Assembly (NCBI GenBank): GCA_030065915.1
Contig: JASJCQ010000020.1
Location: 97,274 to 161,273 of the forward strand
Source of the DNA: Woeseiaceae bacterium
Lineage (GTDB): Bacteria > Pseudomonadota > Gammaproteobacteria > Steroidobacterales > Woeseiaceae
DNA length: 64,000 bases
Direction: 5' to 3'
Positions 18,725 through 28,058 of the stretch are shown here, in pieces (position 1 is the first letter of the stretch; every line of letters begins with the position of its first letter). The position numbers and the translations under genes are program-made. The notes under the pieces were generated by a model. It saw only the letters and a program-made list of their open reading frames with translations, ran no database searches and was not told the origin of the DNA.

Positions 18725-19927
18725 ATGACATCCACCCCCGACCGAAAAGGGCCGCTGACCGATGTTCGGCTGGTCGAGCTCGGCCAGCTCATCGCCGGGC
18801 CGTTCTGCGGCCAGCTGATGGCCGACATGGGAGCCGACGTCATCAAGGTCGAGCCCCCCAATCAGGGCGACCCGATGCGTGTCTGGGGACGGGGCGACTA
18901 CCCCCTCTGGTGGCAGGTCTGTGCCCGCAACAAGCGCGTCGTCACCGCTAACCTTCGCGAAGAAGAAGGGCAGGCGCTTGTCAGGAAGCTGGTGGAAAAG
19001 GCCGACATGCTCCTGGAGAATTTTCGCCCCGGAACGCTCGAACGCTGGGGCCTCAGCTACGAAGAGCTATCGAAAATCAACCCCGGCCTGATCATGATTC
19101 GCGTGTCGGGCTACGGTCAGACCGGGCCGTACTCCAAGCGCGCTGGTTACGCAGCCATCGGCGAGGCGATGGGTGGCATGCGCTATCTCTGTGGCGAGCC
19201 CGACCGGCAGCCGAGCCGCACCGGGCTCTCGATCGGCGACACGCTGGCGGCGACGTTCGCCTGCAATGCAGCTCTCGCCGCTTTGCACCACCGTGACAGG
19301 ACCGGCGAGGGCCAGGTTATTGACGCGTCCATCTACGAGTCCGTGTTAAACGTCATGGAAGCGACGATTCCCGAGTACACGGTCAGCGAACATATCCGAG
19401 AGCGCTCAGGCGCCACGTTGCCCGGCGTATCACCGTCAAATATCTACGACTGCAAGGACGGCATCTTCCTGATCGCCGCCAACCAGGACACGGTGTTCAA
19501 ACGACTCGCCGAAACCATGGGACAGCCCGAGCTCGCGACCGACGATCGCTTCAATTCGCACACGGCTCGTGGCGCCAACATGAAAGCACTCGACGACATC
19601 ATCAACGAGTGGACCAAGACGCTGACCGTCGACGAGGTCGATGCGCTGATGCAGCAGGCGGGCGTGCCGGCGGGCCGCATCTATCGCGCGCCGGACATGC
19701 TGGACGATCCGCACTTCCACGCGAGGGAAGCGATCGTCGATACGCCGACCGAAAACTGGCCCAACCTGAAGATGCAGAACGTCTTTCCGAAGATGTCGAA
19801 GACACAGGGCGAGATTCGCTGGACCGGTCCGAAGTCGCTCGGTCAGCACAACGATGAAGTCTACCGTGAGCTGATCGGCCTGACGGCCGAGGAAATGGAA
19901 GAACTAAAGGAAAAGTCGATCATCTGA
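18725..19927 (+). CDS. CaiB/BaiF-family (class III) CoA transferase
   Basis: 400 aa from the ATG at 18725; an in-frame ATG at 18683 would add 14 residues without family similarity. Typical features are LVELGQLIAGPFCGQLMAD, GADVIKVEPP, LLENFRPGTLERWGL and the catalytic aspartate in SIGDTLA (D172). Members move CoA between an acyl-CoA donor and a carboxylic acid by a ping-pong mechanism. First gene of a co-oriented catabolic cluster, so it probably activates an acid intermediate for the HMG-CoA-lyase-like enzyme at 28055. The acid is unknown. Confidence 0.92.
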   Translation: MTSTPDRKGPLTDVRLVELGQLIAGPFCGQLMADMGADVIKVEPPNQGDPMRVWGRGDYPLWWQVCARNKRVVTANLREEEGQALVRKLVEKADMLLENFRPGTLERWGLSYEELSKINPGLIMIRVSGYGQTGPYSKRAGYAAIGEAMGGMRYLCGEPDRQPSRTGLSIGDTLAATFACNAALAALHHRDRTGEGQVIDASIYESVLNVMEATIPEYTVSEHIRERSGATLPGVSPSNIYDCKDGIFLIAANQDTVFKRLAETMGQPELATDDRFNSHTARGANMKALDDIINEWTKTLTVDEVDALMQQAGVPAGRIYRAPDMLDDPHFHAREAIVDTPTENWPNLKMQNVFPKMSKTQGEIRWTGPKSLGQHNDEVYRELIGLTAEEMEELKEKSII

Positions 19928-19980
19928 TCGGCTGTTGTACGCCGCCATAGCGCGGTTAGAAGTGTTTGAAGGGGAAGAGA

Positions 19981-22041
19981 ATGACGTTTCGTCTTGGAGT
20001 CGATGTGGGTGGAACCTTCACCGACCTGTTGCTGGTCAACGAGTCCAGCGGCAAAACCTACATGGCGAAAGTGCCGTCTACGCCGGAGGATTCCTCCATC
20101 GGTGTTCTAAACGGCGTTGCGCGAATCTGCGATGAGTCCGGTGTCGATCCGAAAGAGATCAGCAAGGTCATGCACGGCACGACCGTCGCGACCAACGCGG
20201 TCCTGACGCGCAAGGGCGCAAAAGTGGGTCTCGTCACAACGAAGGGCTACCGACAGGTGCTGCAGGTCGCGCGTTCTTTTTGTCCGGGTGGACTCGGCGG
20301 CTGGGTCAGCTACGTCAAAGCGCCGCTGATGGCGCCCCTGGAGCTGACGATCGAGGCTGACGAACGCATGGGCGCCGACGGTGAGGCGGTGTCGCCGCTG
20401 GACGTCGACACCCTGAAGCAAGACCTCGAGGCGCTGAAGGCTACCGGCGAAGTCGAGGCACTGACGATCTGCCTGCTGAACTCATACGTGAACGGCGCGC
20501 ACGAACACGAAGCCCGCAGCGTGGCTGAGAGCATCTTCAACGACATTCCGATTTCCCTGAGCTCCGACGTGGTGCCCGAGATGCAGGAGTACGAGCGTAC
20601 GGAAACGACGGTCGTCAACTCGTATGTCCGTCCGCAGGTATCGACCTACGTTGACAACCTGCAGAGTTCGCTCGAAGAGCGCATGGGCGGCGAAGTATCG
20701 CTGGCCATACTGCGTTCGGACGGCGGTCTGGCCTCGGGCCGTGCGTCCGGCGAGTCCCCGGTCAATCTGCTGCTGTCAGGCCCGGCCGGCGGTGTTGCCG
20801 GGGCTATCTACTTTTGCCAGCGTGGCGGCTTCGAGAACATCCTGACCTTCGACATGGGTGGCACGTCGACGGACGTGGCGCTGATCCAGAACGGCGAGGC
20901 GCGCATTCGGCGCGAGACGCGCGTCAGTGATGTCACGGTCCGTGCGCCGTCGGTCGACGTTCGCACCGTGGGCGCCGGCGGGGGTTCCATCGCGTTTGTA
21001 CCCGAGTTGACCAAGGCTCTGCGCGTCGGTCCCGAGTCGGCCGGCGCCGATCCTGGTCCGGCGGCGTACATGAAAGGCGGCGACAAGCCCACCGTCTGCG
21101 ACGCTAATGTCGTGCTCGGTTACCTGCCGTCCGACGTCAAGCTGGGCGGTGCAATGACCATCGATCGCGACGCGGCTGAGAAGGCCGTGCAGACCATCGC
21201 CGATGCCGTCGGCATCAGTCTGATGGAAGCGGCCGAAGGCATCATCAAGATCGTTAACGAGGCGATGCTCGGTGCGCTGCGGCTCGTGTCGGTCGAGCAG
21301 GGCTACGACCCGCGCGATTTCGCGCTGGTCGGATTCGGCGGTGCTGGTCCACTGCACGCCAACGCACTGGGCGTGCTGTCAGGATCGTGGCCCGTCATCG
21401 TGCCGCCGGGCCCCGGCGTCCTGTGTGCCTACGGCGATGCGACGACCAAGGTGACCGACGAAGCATCGCGCACTTACGTCACTCGCGTCGACGAGATCTC
21501 ATCGGACGACTTCATTTCGGCACTCAAAGAGCTCATGCAGAAGGCGAGCGAGTCATTCGCCGCCGATGGCTTCAGCGAGCATGACCTCGACGTCCAGTAC
21601 CAGGCCGACATCCGCTACGCCGGCCAGGCATTCCAGCTGTCGCTTAACGTGACCGAGGACCAGCTTGCGACCGAGGGCCTCGCAGTACTGACCAACGAGT
21701 TCGACAAGCAGCATGAGCAGCTGTTTACCTTCGCTCACGGCAAGGATCACGAGATCGTCATGATCCGGGCCGTCGTCAAGGCGCGCAGTTCACTGCAGGC
21801 CGATCTGGACGAGGTGGGTTCCGAGAAGACCGACCTCGACGATGCGACGATCCACGACACCAGGTTCTATTACGAGGGCGCCTGGCACGACGCCGCCATC
21901 TTCGAACGGCACAAGCTTGGCGTCGGAACTGAGGTCCCCGGCCCGGCGATCGTCCAGGAAATGGACTCGACGACGCTGATCCTCCCGGGCCATGTCGCCA
22001 CTGTCGACAAGGTCGGCAATCTCCTCATCAATCCTGCGTAA
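19981..22041 (+). CDS. hyuA: Hydantoinase/oxoprolinase subunit A
   Basis: 686 aa from the ATG at 19981, preceded by AGGGGAAGAGA. The N-terminal DVGGTFTDLLLV is the nucleotide-binding loop of the actin-like ATPase fold; HGTTVATNA, FDMGGTSTDVA and GFGGAGPLHA are further family motifs. With HyuB it forms the ATP-dependent enzyme class that opens cyclic amides (N-methylhydantoinase, 5-oxoprolinase) or carboxylates acetone/acetophenone. It lies 53 bp after the CoA transferase and 14 bp before hyuB. Confidence 0.92.
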   Translation: MTFRLGVDVGGTFTDLLLVNESSGKTYMAKVPSTPEDSSIGVLNGVARICDESGVDPKEISKVMHGTTVATNAVLTRKGAKVGLVTTKGYRQVLQVARSFCPGGLGGWVSYVKAPLMAPLELTIEADERMGADGEAVSPLDVDTLKQDLEALKATGEVEALTICLLNSYVNGAHEHEARSVAESIFNDIPISLSSDVVPEMQEYERTETTVVNSYVRPQVSTYVDNLQSSLEERMGGEVSLAILRSDGGLASGRASGESPVNLLLSGPAGGVAGAIYFCQRGGFENILTFDMGGTSTDVALIQNGEARIRRETRVSDVTVRAPSVDVRTVGAGGGSIAFVPELTKALRVGPESAGADPGPAAYMKGGDKPTVCDANVVLGYLPSDVKLGGAMTIDRDAAEKAVQTIADAVGISLMEAAEGIIKIVNEAMLGALRLVSVEQGYDPRDFALVGFGGAGPLHANALGVLSGSWPVIVPPGPGVLCAYGDATTKVTDEASRTYVTRVDEISSDDFISALKELMQKASESFAADGFSEHDLDVQYQADIRYAGQAFQLSLNVTEDQLATEGLAVLTNEFDKQHEQLFTFAHGKDHEIVMIRAVVKARSSLQADLDEVGSEKTDLDDATIHDTRFYYEGAWHDAAIFERHKLGVGTEVPGPAIVQEMDSTTLILPGHVATVDKVGNLLINPA

Positions 22042-22055
22042 GGGACGGGACTGAC

Positions 22056-23906
22056 ATGACAGCAAGAATTGTAGAGACCAACGACACCCCGTTTAAGCTG
22101 ATCGACGTCGACACGGTCACCGTCGACATCATCGAAAATTCCTTAAGGAACGTCCGCGAGGAAATGGACGCGGTCCTGTTCCGCACGGCCATGAGCCCCG
22201 GTATCCGCGAGCAGGGTGACTGCTTCCCGATGGTCGCCAACCGCGACGGCAAGATGGTTGTCGGCCAGTTCGGTTCATTCATCCACGGCTTCCTCGAGGC
22301 CTACGATGACGAGATCGAGGAGGGCGACATCATCCTGACCAACGATCCGTACATGTGTAACGGCGCCGTGTCCCACTTGCCCGACTGGATCGTGCTGGTG
22401 CCGATCTTCAAGGACGGCCGGCATATGGCCTGGTCCGCAATGTTCGGTCACATGTCCGACAATGGCGGCATGGTGCCGGGCTCGATACCGATCAAGGCCG
22501 AGTCCATCTACCAGGAAGGCATCCGGATTCCGCCGACCAAGCTGTACAAACAAGGCAAGCTGCAACAGGACATCCTCGAGTTGATCCTGCACAACGTCCG
22601 GACCTCCGAATGGAACCGCTTCGACCTGAACGCGCTCGTCGCTTCGTGCCGCACGGCCGGCAAGCGCTGCGTCGAAATTGCCGAGCGTTTCGGCGACGAC
22701 ACCTTCTACTCAACGATGCAGATCATGCTCGATCGCAATCTCGAGGCGATGCGCGCAATCATCAACATGATCGTGCCGGAAGAGCCGCAGTACTTCGAGG
22801 ACTATGTCTGCGACGACGGCGTCGGCAAAGGTCCCTACAAGATCGCCTGCAAACTGTGGCGTGAAGGCGACGTAGCAATCTTCGATTTCGAAGGCACGGA
22901 TCCGCAGGCCAAGAGTTCGATCAATTTCTATATGAACGAAGAGATGTTCAAGATGTTCTTCGGTTCATTCACGATCAATCTCTTCGACCCCGGCATCCTG
23001 TTCAACGACGGCTTCTACGAGCTCGTGGACGTCAGGATTCCGGAAGGCAGCCTGCTGAAGCCGAAATTTCCGGCGGCATTGTCCGGGCGCACCCACGCCC
23101 TCGGCCGGATCTTCGACGTGATGGGCGGCGTGCTCGGGCAGGGCGCGCCTGATGCGATGAACGCGGCAGGCTTCTCCGACAGCCCGCACCTGTTCTACTC
23201 CGGCTACGACAAGAACGGCGAATGGTTCCAGTTGTTCCAGATCGGTTTCGGCGGTGTACCCGGCCGTCCGGTCGGCGATGGACCCGACGGACACTCGCTG
23301 TGGCCGGGCTTCACCAACGTTCCCAATGAATTCATCGAAGCCTACTTCCCGCTGCGCATCGTCAAGTACGAGCCGATCGCGGATTCCGGTGGCGCCGGAT
23401 TGCATCGTGGCGGCAACGGACTGTCCGTTGCCTACGAGTTTCTCGTCGATGGCCAGATCGCGATTCACGACGAGCGCTGGCTGACCTACCCGTGGGGTGT
23501 GAGAGGCGGCGAGCCCGGCATGCGTTCGACGAAGCGACTGGTACGCAAGGACGGCACGGAGGAGTGGCTGCCCGCGAAGTGCGATGACGTCGACGTCAAG
23601 GAAGGCGACGTCCTTTATTTCAACACCTGGGGTGGCGGCGGCTGGGGCGACCCGCTCGAAAGAGATCCGGCGCTGGTCATGACCGACATCAACCGGGGCC
23701 TCGTCAGCACCGAAGGCGCCAGGCGTTACGGCGTCGTTGTCGCCGATGGCCAGGTTGACGACGGGGCGACAGACAAGCTGCGCGAAGAGATTCGCTCGAC
23801 GCGCAAGGACGAGGGCCTGTTCAGCTTCGGCGGCACGATCGAGGAGATCAAGGCGCGTTCGCTGGAAGAAACCCACTTACCGGCGCCCGTTTCACCGAAT
23901 GGTTGA
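22056..23906 (+). CDS. hyuB: Hydantoinase/oxoprolinase subunit B
   Basis: 616 aa. Contains the subunit-B motifs FRTAMSPGIREQGDCFP, TNDPYMCNGAVSHLPDW and, near the C-terminus, GGGGWGDPLERDP. It should carry the metal-dependent hydrolytic or carboxylating site working with HyuA. Its last 8 bases overlap the start of the GntR regulator, so the regulator is part of the same transcript. The substrate cannot be told apart within the family by eye. Confidence 0.92.
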   Translation: MTARIVETNDTPFKLIDVDTVTVDIIENSLRNVREEMDAVLFRTAMSPGIREQGDCFPMVANRDGKMVVGQFGSFIHGFLEAYDDEIEEGDIILTNDPYMCNGAVSHLPDWIVLVPIFKDGRHMAWSAMFGHMSDNGGMVPGSIPIKAESIYQEGIRIPPTKLYKQGKLQQDILELILHNVRTSEWNRFDLNALVASCRTAGKRCVEIAERFGDDTFYSTMQIMLDRNLEAMRAIINMIVPEEPQYFEDYVCDDGVGKGPYKIACKLWREGDVAIFDFEGTDPQAKSSINFYMNEEMFKMFFGSFTINLFDPGILFNDGFYELVDVRIPEGSLLKPKFPAALSGRTHALGRIFDVMGGVLGQGAPDAMNAAGFSDSPHLFYSGYDKNGEWFQLFQIGFGGVPGRPVGDGPDGHSLWPGFTNVPNEFIEAYFPLRIVKYEPIADSGGAGLHRGGNGLSVAYEFLVDGQIAIHDERWLTYPWGVRGGEPGMRSTKRLVRKDGTEEWLPAKCDDVDVKEGDVLYFNTWGGGGWGDPLERDPALVMTDINRGLVSTEGARRYGVVVADGQVDDGATDKLREEIRSTRKDEGLFSFGGTIEEIKARSLEETHLPAPVSPNG

Positions 23907-24729
23907 TCGCGCCGACATCGTGCAGGACGCCATCGGGCGTTCCCGGGCCAACGGTACCGGGAGCATCCTGGAGTCGCTGGTGTCCAGCTGGAACCTGGAG
24001 CAGGAGGAATCCGTGAGCCGGGCGCCGCTGTATCACCAGCTCTTCCTGCTGCTGAAGCGCGCCATTCTCGATGGCTCGATCCAGCACGGTATGCAGGTGC
24101 CGACGGAGCAGCAGCTGGCAGAAGCGTTTGGCGTTTCGCGCATTACGACACGGCGCGCCGTGGACGAACTGGCCGCCGAAAAGCTCGTCAGGCGCCAGCG
24201 CGGCAAGGGTACGCATGTCATCTACCAGTTCAGGCCGCAGACGATGCGTGCGCCGATGGTCGGCGTGCTGGAGAACTTCATCCAGTTAGGCAACAACAGC
24301 CAGGTGCGCGTCGTCGATTTGGCAAACATCCGGGCGCCCGCTGACGTTCAGCACCTTTTCGGCCTGCAGGATGAGGCGACCGTGATGGCGGTCGTTCGTG
24401 TCAGCAGCACCGAGACCGGCGATCGTTATGCCTACTACCAGAGCTGGACGCGAGAGCCTGTCGACACGGTGACGCGCGATGCGCTGCAGAAGAATTCAAG
24501 GCTGCACCTGCTGCAAGAGGGCGGCCTGAACATCGTCAGGGTCGAACAGGTCCTCGGCGCACTCAACGCGCCGGTGCCAGTCGCGGCGGAGCTCGATGTC
24601 GAGCCCGGGTTTGCGCTGTTATCGCTTCGCCGGCTCTCGTATGACGATAAGGATCAATTGGTAGATATCGTGGACTGTTTATACAACCCGCGACGTTTTG
24701 AGTACGCAATGGAATTGAGTATGGACTAG
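23899..24729 (+). CDS. GntR-family regulator, HutC/UTRA type
   Basis: 276 aa from the ATG at 23899, inside the end of hyuB; the longer frame upstream is only an antiphase reading of hyuB. After about 45 residues a GntR winged helix starts (LYHQLFLLLKRAILDG, VPTEQQLAEAFGVSRI) and is followed by a UTRA ligand-binding domain ending ALLSLRRLSYDDKDQ. UTRA regulators usually repress a catabolic operon until the substrate or an intermediate binds. It presumably controls the surrounding island. Confidence 0.88.
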   Translation: MVDRADIVQDAIGRSRANGTGSILESLVSSWNLEQEESVSRAPLYHQLFLLLKRAILDGSIQHGMQVPTEQQLAEAFGVSRITTRRAVDELAAEKLVRRQRGKGTHVIYQFRPQTMRAPMVGVLENFIQLGNNSQVRVVDLANIRAPADVQHLFGLQDEATVMAVVRVSSTETGDRYAYYQSWTREPVDTVTRDALQKNSRLHLLQEGGLNIVRVEQVLGALNAPVPVAAELDVEPGFALLSLRRLSYDDKDQLVDIVDCLYNPRRFEYAMELSMD

Positions 24730-24827
24730 CGGCGGTGTCGCCAGTTCATATCGGGGGACAAGTCGAACGTGTTTCCGGTACGGCTTGCTCATGTTTGGTG
24801 AAAGTAAAACAGAGAAGAGATCGAGTT

Positions 24828-27371
24828 ATGAACGCAACTAAGAAACCGTTGCTCGCTGTAATTGCTCTGGCAATGGTCCCGGTGGCCGGCGTCGCACAGG
24901 AGCAGGGTGCGAGCTATATTGAAGAGGTTGTCGTATCGGCACGTAAACGCGAGGAAAGTCTGCAGGACGTGCCCATCGCAATTACGGCATTCACAGAAGA
25001 GACGATCGAACGGGCTGGCATCGAGCGCCCGGCAGACTTCATCTCGCTGATGCCCAACGTGACGATTGTCGACACAGCGAACGTCGGTGACACGCAGGTC
25101 AGCATTCGCGGCATCGTTTCGACGCGCGACGCCGAGTCGACGTTTGCTTACATCGTCGACGGCGTGCTGAGTACCAACCCGAACAGCTTCAACGAAGAGC
25201 TGGTCGACATCAGCCAGATCGAGGTGCTGAAAGGCCCGCAGGGCGCACTCTACGGCCGTAATGCCGTCGCCGGTGCCATCCTGGTCTCGACGAGAGAGCC
25301 CGAGGCTGGTTTCGACGGCAGCATCAACCTCGGCGCCGGCAACAACGGCCAGCAAAAAGCCTCGCTGAGCCTCAGTGGCGGCAGTGAGACGCTGCGTGGC
25401 AGCATTGTCGGCAGCTATCGCAACAATGACGGTTTCTACGAGAATATCTTCCTGGGCTCAGACGACTCGGTTGACTATCTCGAAGATACAACGGTCCGCG
25501 GCCGGCTGATTTTCGAGCCGAATGAATCGTTCAAGCTGGACTTCCGCGCCGGCACGTCCGAAGTTGAAGGCGGTGCGATCAACTTCAACGCGGTGTTCGC
25601 AATCCCGGCATTCGAGTTCGCCTTCGGCAGCCCGACCTTCTTCGCAGATGTGAACGAGCATAACTTCACCTATGCGTTCAATGTTCCGGGCATCAACGAG
25701 CAGACAACGAACGATTTCTCGCTGAAGGCCGACTGGGACAACGGTGGCATTGCCGTTACCGCAATCGCGACCTTCAACGATCTCGAAGAAGACCTGATCT
25801 CGGACGGCACCAGTGCAACGTTCTACGGTTACGAGCTCACGCCTGCTTGCCAGACCGATCGCGCTACATTGAATAACGCGCCCTTCGGCGCCAACCGGAC
25901 CGACCTGTTCGGCGAGTTCTTCCAGCCGTTCGGCATTCTTCCGCCGGGCGGCGGTGACCCCGCGCTGGATTTCGCGGGTGTTTACGGTCCGTATACCCCG
26001 ACCAGCTGTGACGGCTATCAGTACCAGGCGCGTAACCAGGAGGACACGGGTTTCGAGATTCGCCTGACGTCACCGCAGGATCAGCCGGTTCGCTGGATTG
26101 CTGGCGCTTACGCCGCGGAAATCGATCGCGAAGTGGTTGTGGCCTACGGTGCCGACACGGGCGCGGGCTTCCTGCGTCAGCCGTACGTCGCCCCCACAGG
26201 ACCGAACCCGACAGACCTGCTGTTCTGGGATGATTTCGAGACCAGCGTGATCGCGCTGTTCGGTGAGATCAGTTTCGACGTTGGCGATGCCAGCGAAGTC
26301 TCTATCGCGTTGCGCTGGGACGAGGAAGATCGTTCGGTGTCCAACAACGTACCGAACGTTTCGGCCTCCGGCCTGAATGTGAACACGCTGGATCCGATTA
26401 CGTTCCAGCCCGGCCCGATCAACCCTGGCTTCCTGGCCAACCCGACCGGCATACCCGATCGCTCACGCAAGTTTGATCAGCTGCAGCCGAAGATCACGTG
26501 GCGCTACTCGCCGGATGAAAACGTCAGCGTCTATGCGAGCTGGGGTATCGGCTTCAGGAGCGGTGGCTTCAACTCCCTCGGTAGCTCTGACCTGCTGGCA
26601 TTCTGGTTCAACGACCAGGGCAACCCGGCACTCCCGGGCGCCGCTGTCGATGCGAACCTGGTCATCAACGATGAGTATGAGAAGGAAGTGTCCAGCGCGT
26701 TCGAGATTGGAATCAAGACGCAGTGGCTCGACAACCGGATGCGGATCAATGCGGCGCTGTTCAACACGGACGTCGATGACAACCAGTTCTTCGAGTTCTT
26801 CGCCGGGCCGTTCGGCATCCTTCGTGTCGTTACGACGATCGAGGAAGTCTCGATTCGCGGTGCCGAGGCTGACTTCGTCTACCAGGTGAATGACGCACTG
26901 TCCGTATTCGGTGGCATGGGCTTCCTCGACTCCGAGATCAAGGAGAACATTAATCGTCCGGCGTCCGTCGGCAACCCGGCACCGCAGGCGCCAGAGTTCA
27001 CGTCGAACCTCGGTGCGCAGTGGGAGACCGAGGTGGCCGGTTCCATGACGTTCTTCGCGCGCGCCGACTGGCAATACATCGGCGAGACCTGGTTCCACAC
27101 GCTGCAGGGCGAAACAACGCCAACGATCTGGCAGGTGTTCTTCGGCCCGGGTCTGAACCAGGACTTCTCGAAGACGAAACGCGATCCGTATGACACGCTC
27201 AACATTCGTGCTGGTCTCCAGGGCGAGCGGTGGGCGCTGACGGCTTACGGTCGCAACGTACTCGATGAAGAGTATCTCGAGGAAATCATTCCAGCGGCCG
27301 AGTTCGGCGGTTCCTTCATCCACCAGGGTGTCGGTGCAGCCTACGGCGTCGAGTTCAGTTACGACTTCTGA
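24828..27371 (+). CDS. TonB-dependent outer-membrane receptor
   Basis: 847 aa from the ATG at 24828, which gives a clean signal peptide (ending VPVAGVAQ). The mature N-terminus has a TonB-box-like IEEVVVSARKREESLQDVP, then a plug domain (PNVTIVDTANVGDTQVSIRG, IEVLKGPQGALYGRNAVAG), then a long barrel with alternating aromatic strands ending in phenylalanine. Placement in the catabolic island suggests it imports the island's substrate across the outer membrane. The plug lacks an N-terminal signalling extension, so it is a transporter rather than a transducer. Confidence 0.93.
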   Translation: MNATKKPLLAVIALAMVPVAGVAQEQGASYIEEVVVSARKREESLQDVPIAITAFTEETIERAGIERPADFISLMPNVTIVDTANVGDTQVSIRGIVSTRDAESTFAYIVDGVLSTNPNSFNEELVDISQIEVLKGPQGALYGRNAVAGAILVSTREPEAGFDGSINLGAGNNGQQKASLSLSGGSETLRGSIVGSYRNNDGFYENIFLGSDDSVDYLEDTTVRGRLIFEPNESFKLDFRAGTSEVEGGAINFNAVFAIPAFEFAFGSPTFFADVNEHNFTYAFNVPGINEQTTNDFSLKADWDNGGIAVTAIATFNDLEEDLISDGTSATFYGYELTPACQTDRATLNNAPFGANRTDLFGEFFQPFGILPPGGGDPALDFAGVYGPYTPTSCDGYQYQARNQEDTGFEIRLTSPQDQPVRWIAGAYAAEIDREVVVAYGADTGAGFLRQPYVAPTGPNPTDLLFWDDFETSVIALFGEISFDVGDASEVSIALRWDEEDRSVSNNVPNVSASGLNVNTLDPITFQPGPINPGFLANPTGIPDRSRKFDQLQPKITWRYSPDENVSVYASWGIGFRSGGFNSLGSSDLLAFWFNDQGNPALPGAAVDANLVINDEYEKEVSSAFEIGIKTQWLDNRMRINAALFNTDVDDNQFFEFFAGPFGILRVVTTIEEVSIRGAEADFVYQVNDALSVFGGMGFLDSEIKENINRPASVGNPAPQAPEFTSNLGAQWETEVAGSMTFFARADWQYIGETWFHTLQGETTPTIWQVFFGPGLNQDFSKTKRDPYDTLNIRAGLQGERWALTAYGRNVLDEEYLEEIIPAAEFGGSFIHQGVGAAYGVEFSYDF

Positions 27372-27392
27372 TACCAACAACAGCGGACGAGT

Positions 27393-27415
27393 GCAGGCCG
27401 GGTTAACCGGCCTGC
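27393..27415 (+). terminator. Perfect hairpin between receptor and amidohydrolase genes
   Basis: GCAGGCCGG (27393-27401), loop GTTAA, CCGGCCTGC (27407-27415) form a 9-bp stem 22 nt after the receptor stop codon and 10 nt before the next ATG. The following GGCTCTCTTT is a poor T-tract, so it may act as a partial terminator or as an mRNA-stability or processing element that lowers expression of the downstream genes. Confidence 0.5.
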
Positions 27416-27425
27416 GGCTCTCTTT

Positions 27426-28058
27426 ATGACAGACGACCTGACTGAAAATTACGCTGACACCTTCGACGGCAGCCTTGGCTTCGGGCAGTCCCCCGCGCTG
27501 ATCCTTGTCGACATTGTGCAAGCCTACTTCGAAGAATCGAGCCCGCTCTATGCGGGTGTCGAGGACGAGCTGGAGACGGCATTGTCCCTCGTGGAAGAAG
27601 CCCGGAAAGCTGCCGTTCCGATCTTCTACACCAACGTCGTCTACCAGGCCGGCGGCGCCGACGGCGGTATCTTTTACCAGAAGCTACCGGCGCTAAGCGT
27701 GTTCGATGAAGGCAATGAGCTCGGTGACTGGGCGGACGGCGTCGAGCCGGACGACGATGAGTTCGTCATCTCCAAGCAGTATCCCAGTGCATTCTTCGGC
27801 ACGTCGCTGGCGTCGACGCTGACGTCGCTCGGCGTCGATACGCTGGTCATCGCGGGCGTAACGACCAGCGGATGCGTGCGTGCGACCTGCGTCGATGCGA
27901 TGAGCTACGGCTTCATTCCGATTGTCGTATCGGATGCCTGCGGCGATCGCCACAATGCACCGCACGAGGCGAATCTTTTTGACATGCAGGCCAAGTACGC
28001 CGACGTCGTCGAGTCCGACGCCGTGCTTGACTACCTTCGACAGGTAGAGACCGAATGA
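27426..28058 (+). CDS. Isochorismatase-like cysteine hydrolase (N-carbamoylsarcosine amidohydrolase type)
   Basis: 210 aa with the D-K-C triad of the family: D29 in LVDIV, K117 in SKQYPSAFFGT and C150 in TTSGCVRATCVDA, plus the preceding cis-peptide region GVTTSG. N-carbamoylsarcosine amidohydrolases hydrolyse carbamoylated amino acids to the amine, CO2 and ammonia, and would follow a hydantoinase step. Maleamate amidohydrolase and related amidases share this fold. The ATG lies 10 nt after a strong hairpin and has no visible Shine-Dalgarno. It overlaps the next gene by 4 bp. Confidence 0.85.
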   Translation: MTDDLTENYADTFDGSLGFGQSPALILVDIVQAYFEESSPLYAGVEDELETALSLVEEARKAAVPIFYTNVVYQAGGADGGIFYQKLPALSVFDEGNELGDWADGVEPDDDEFVISKQYPSAFFGTSLASTLTSLGVDTLVIAGVTTSGCVRATCVDAMSYGFIPIVVSDACGDRHNAPHEANLFDMQAKYADVVESDAVLDYLRQVETE

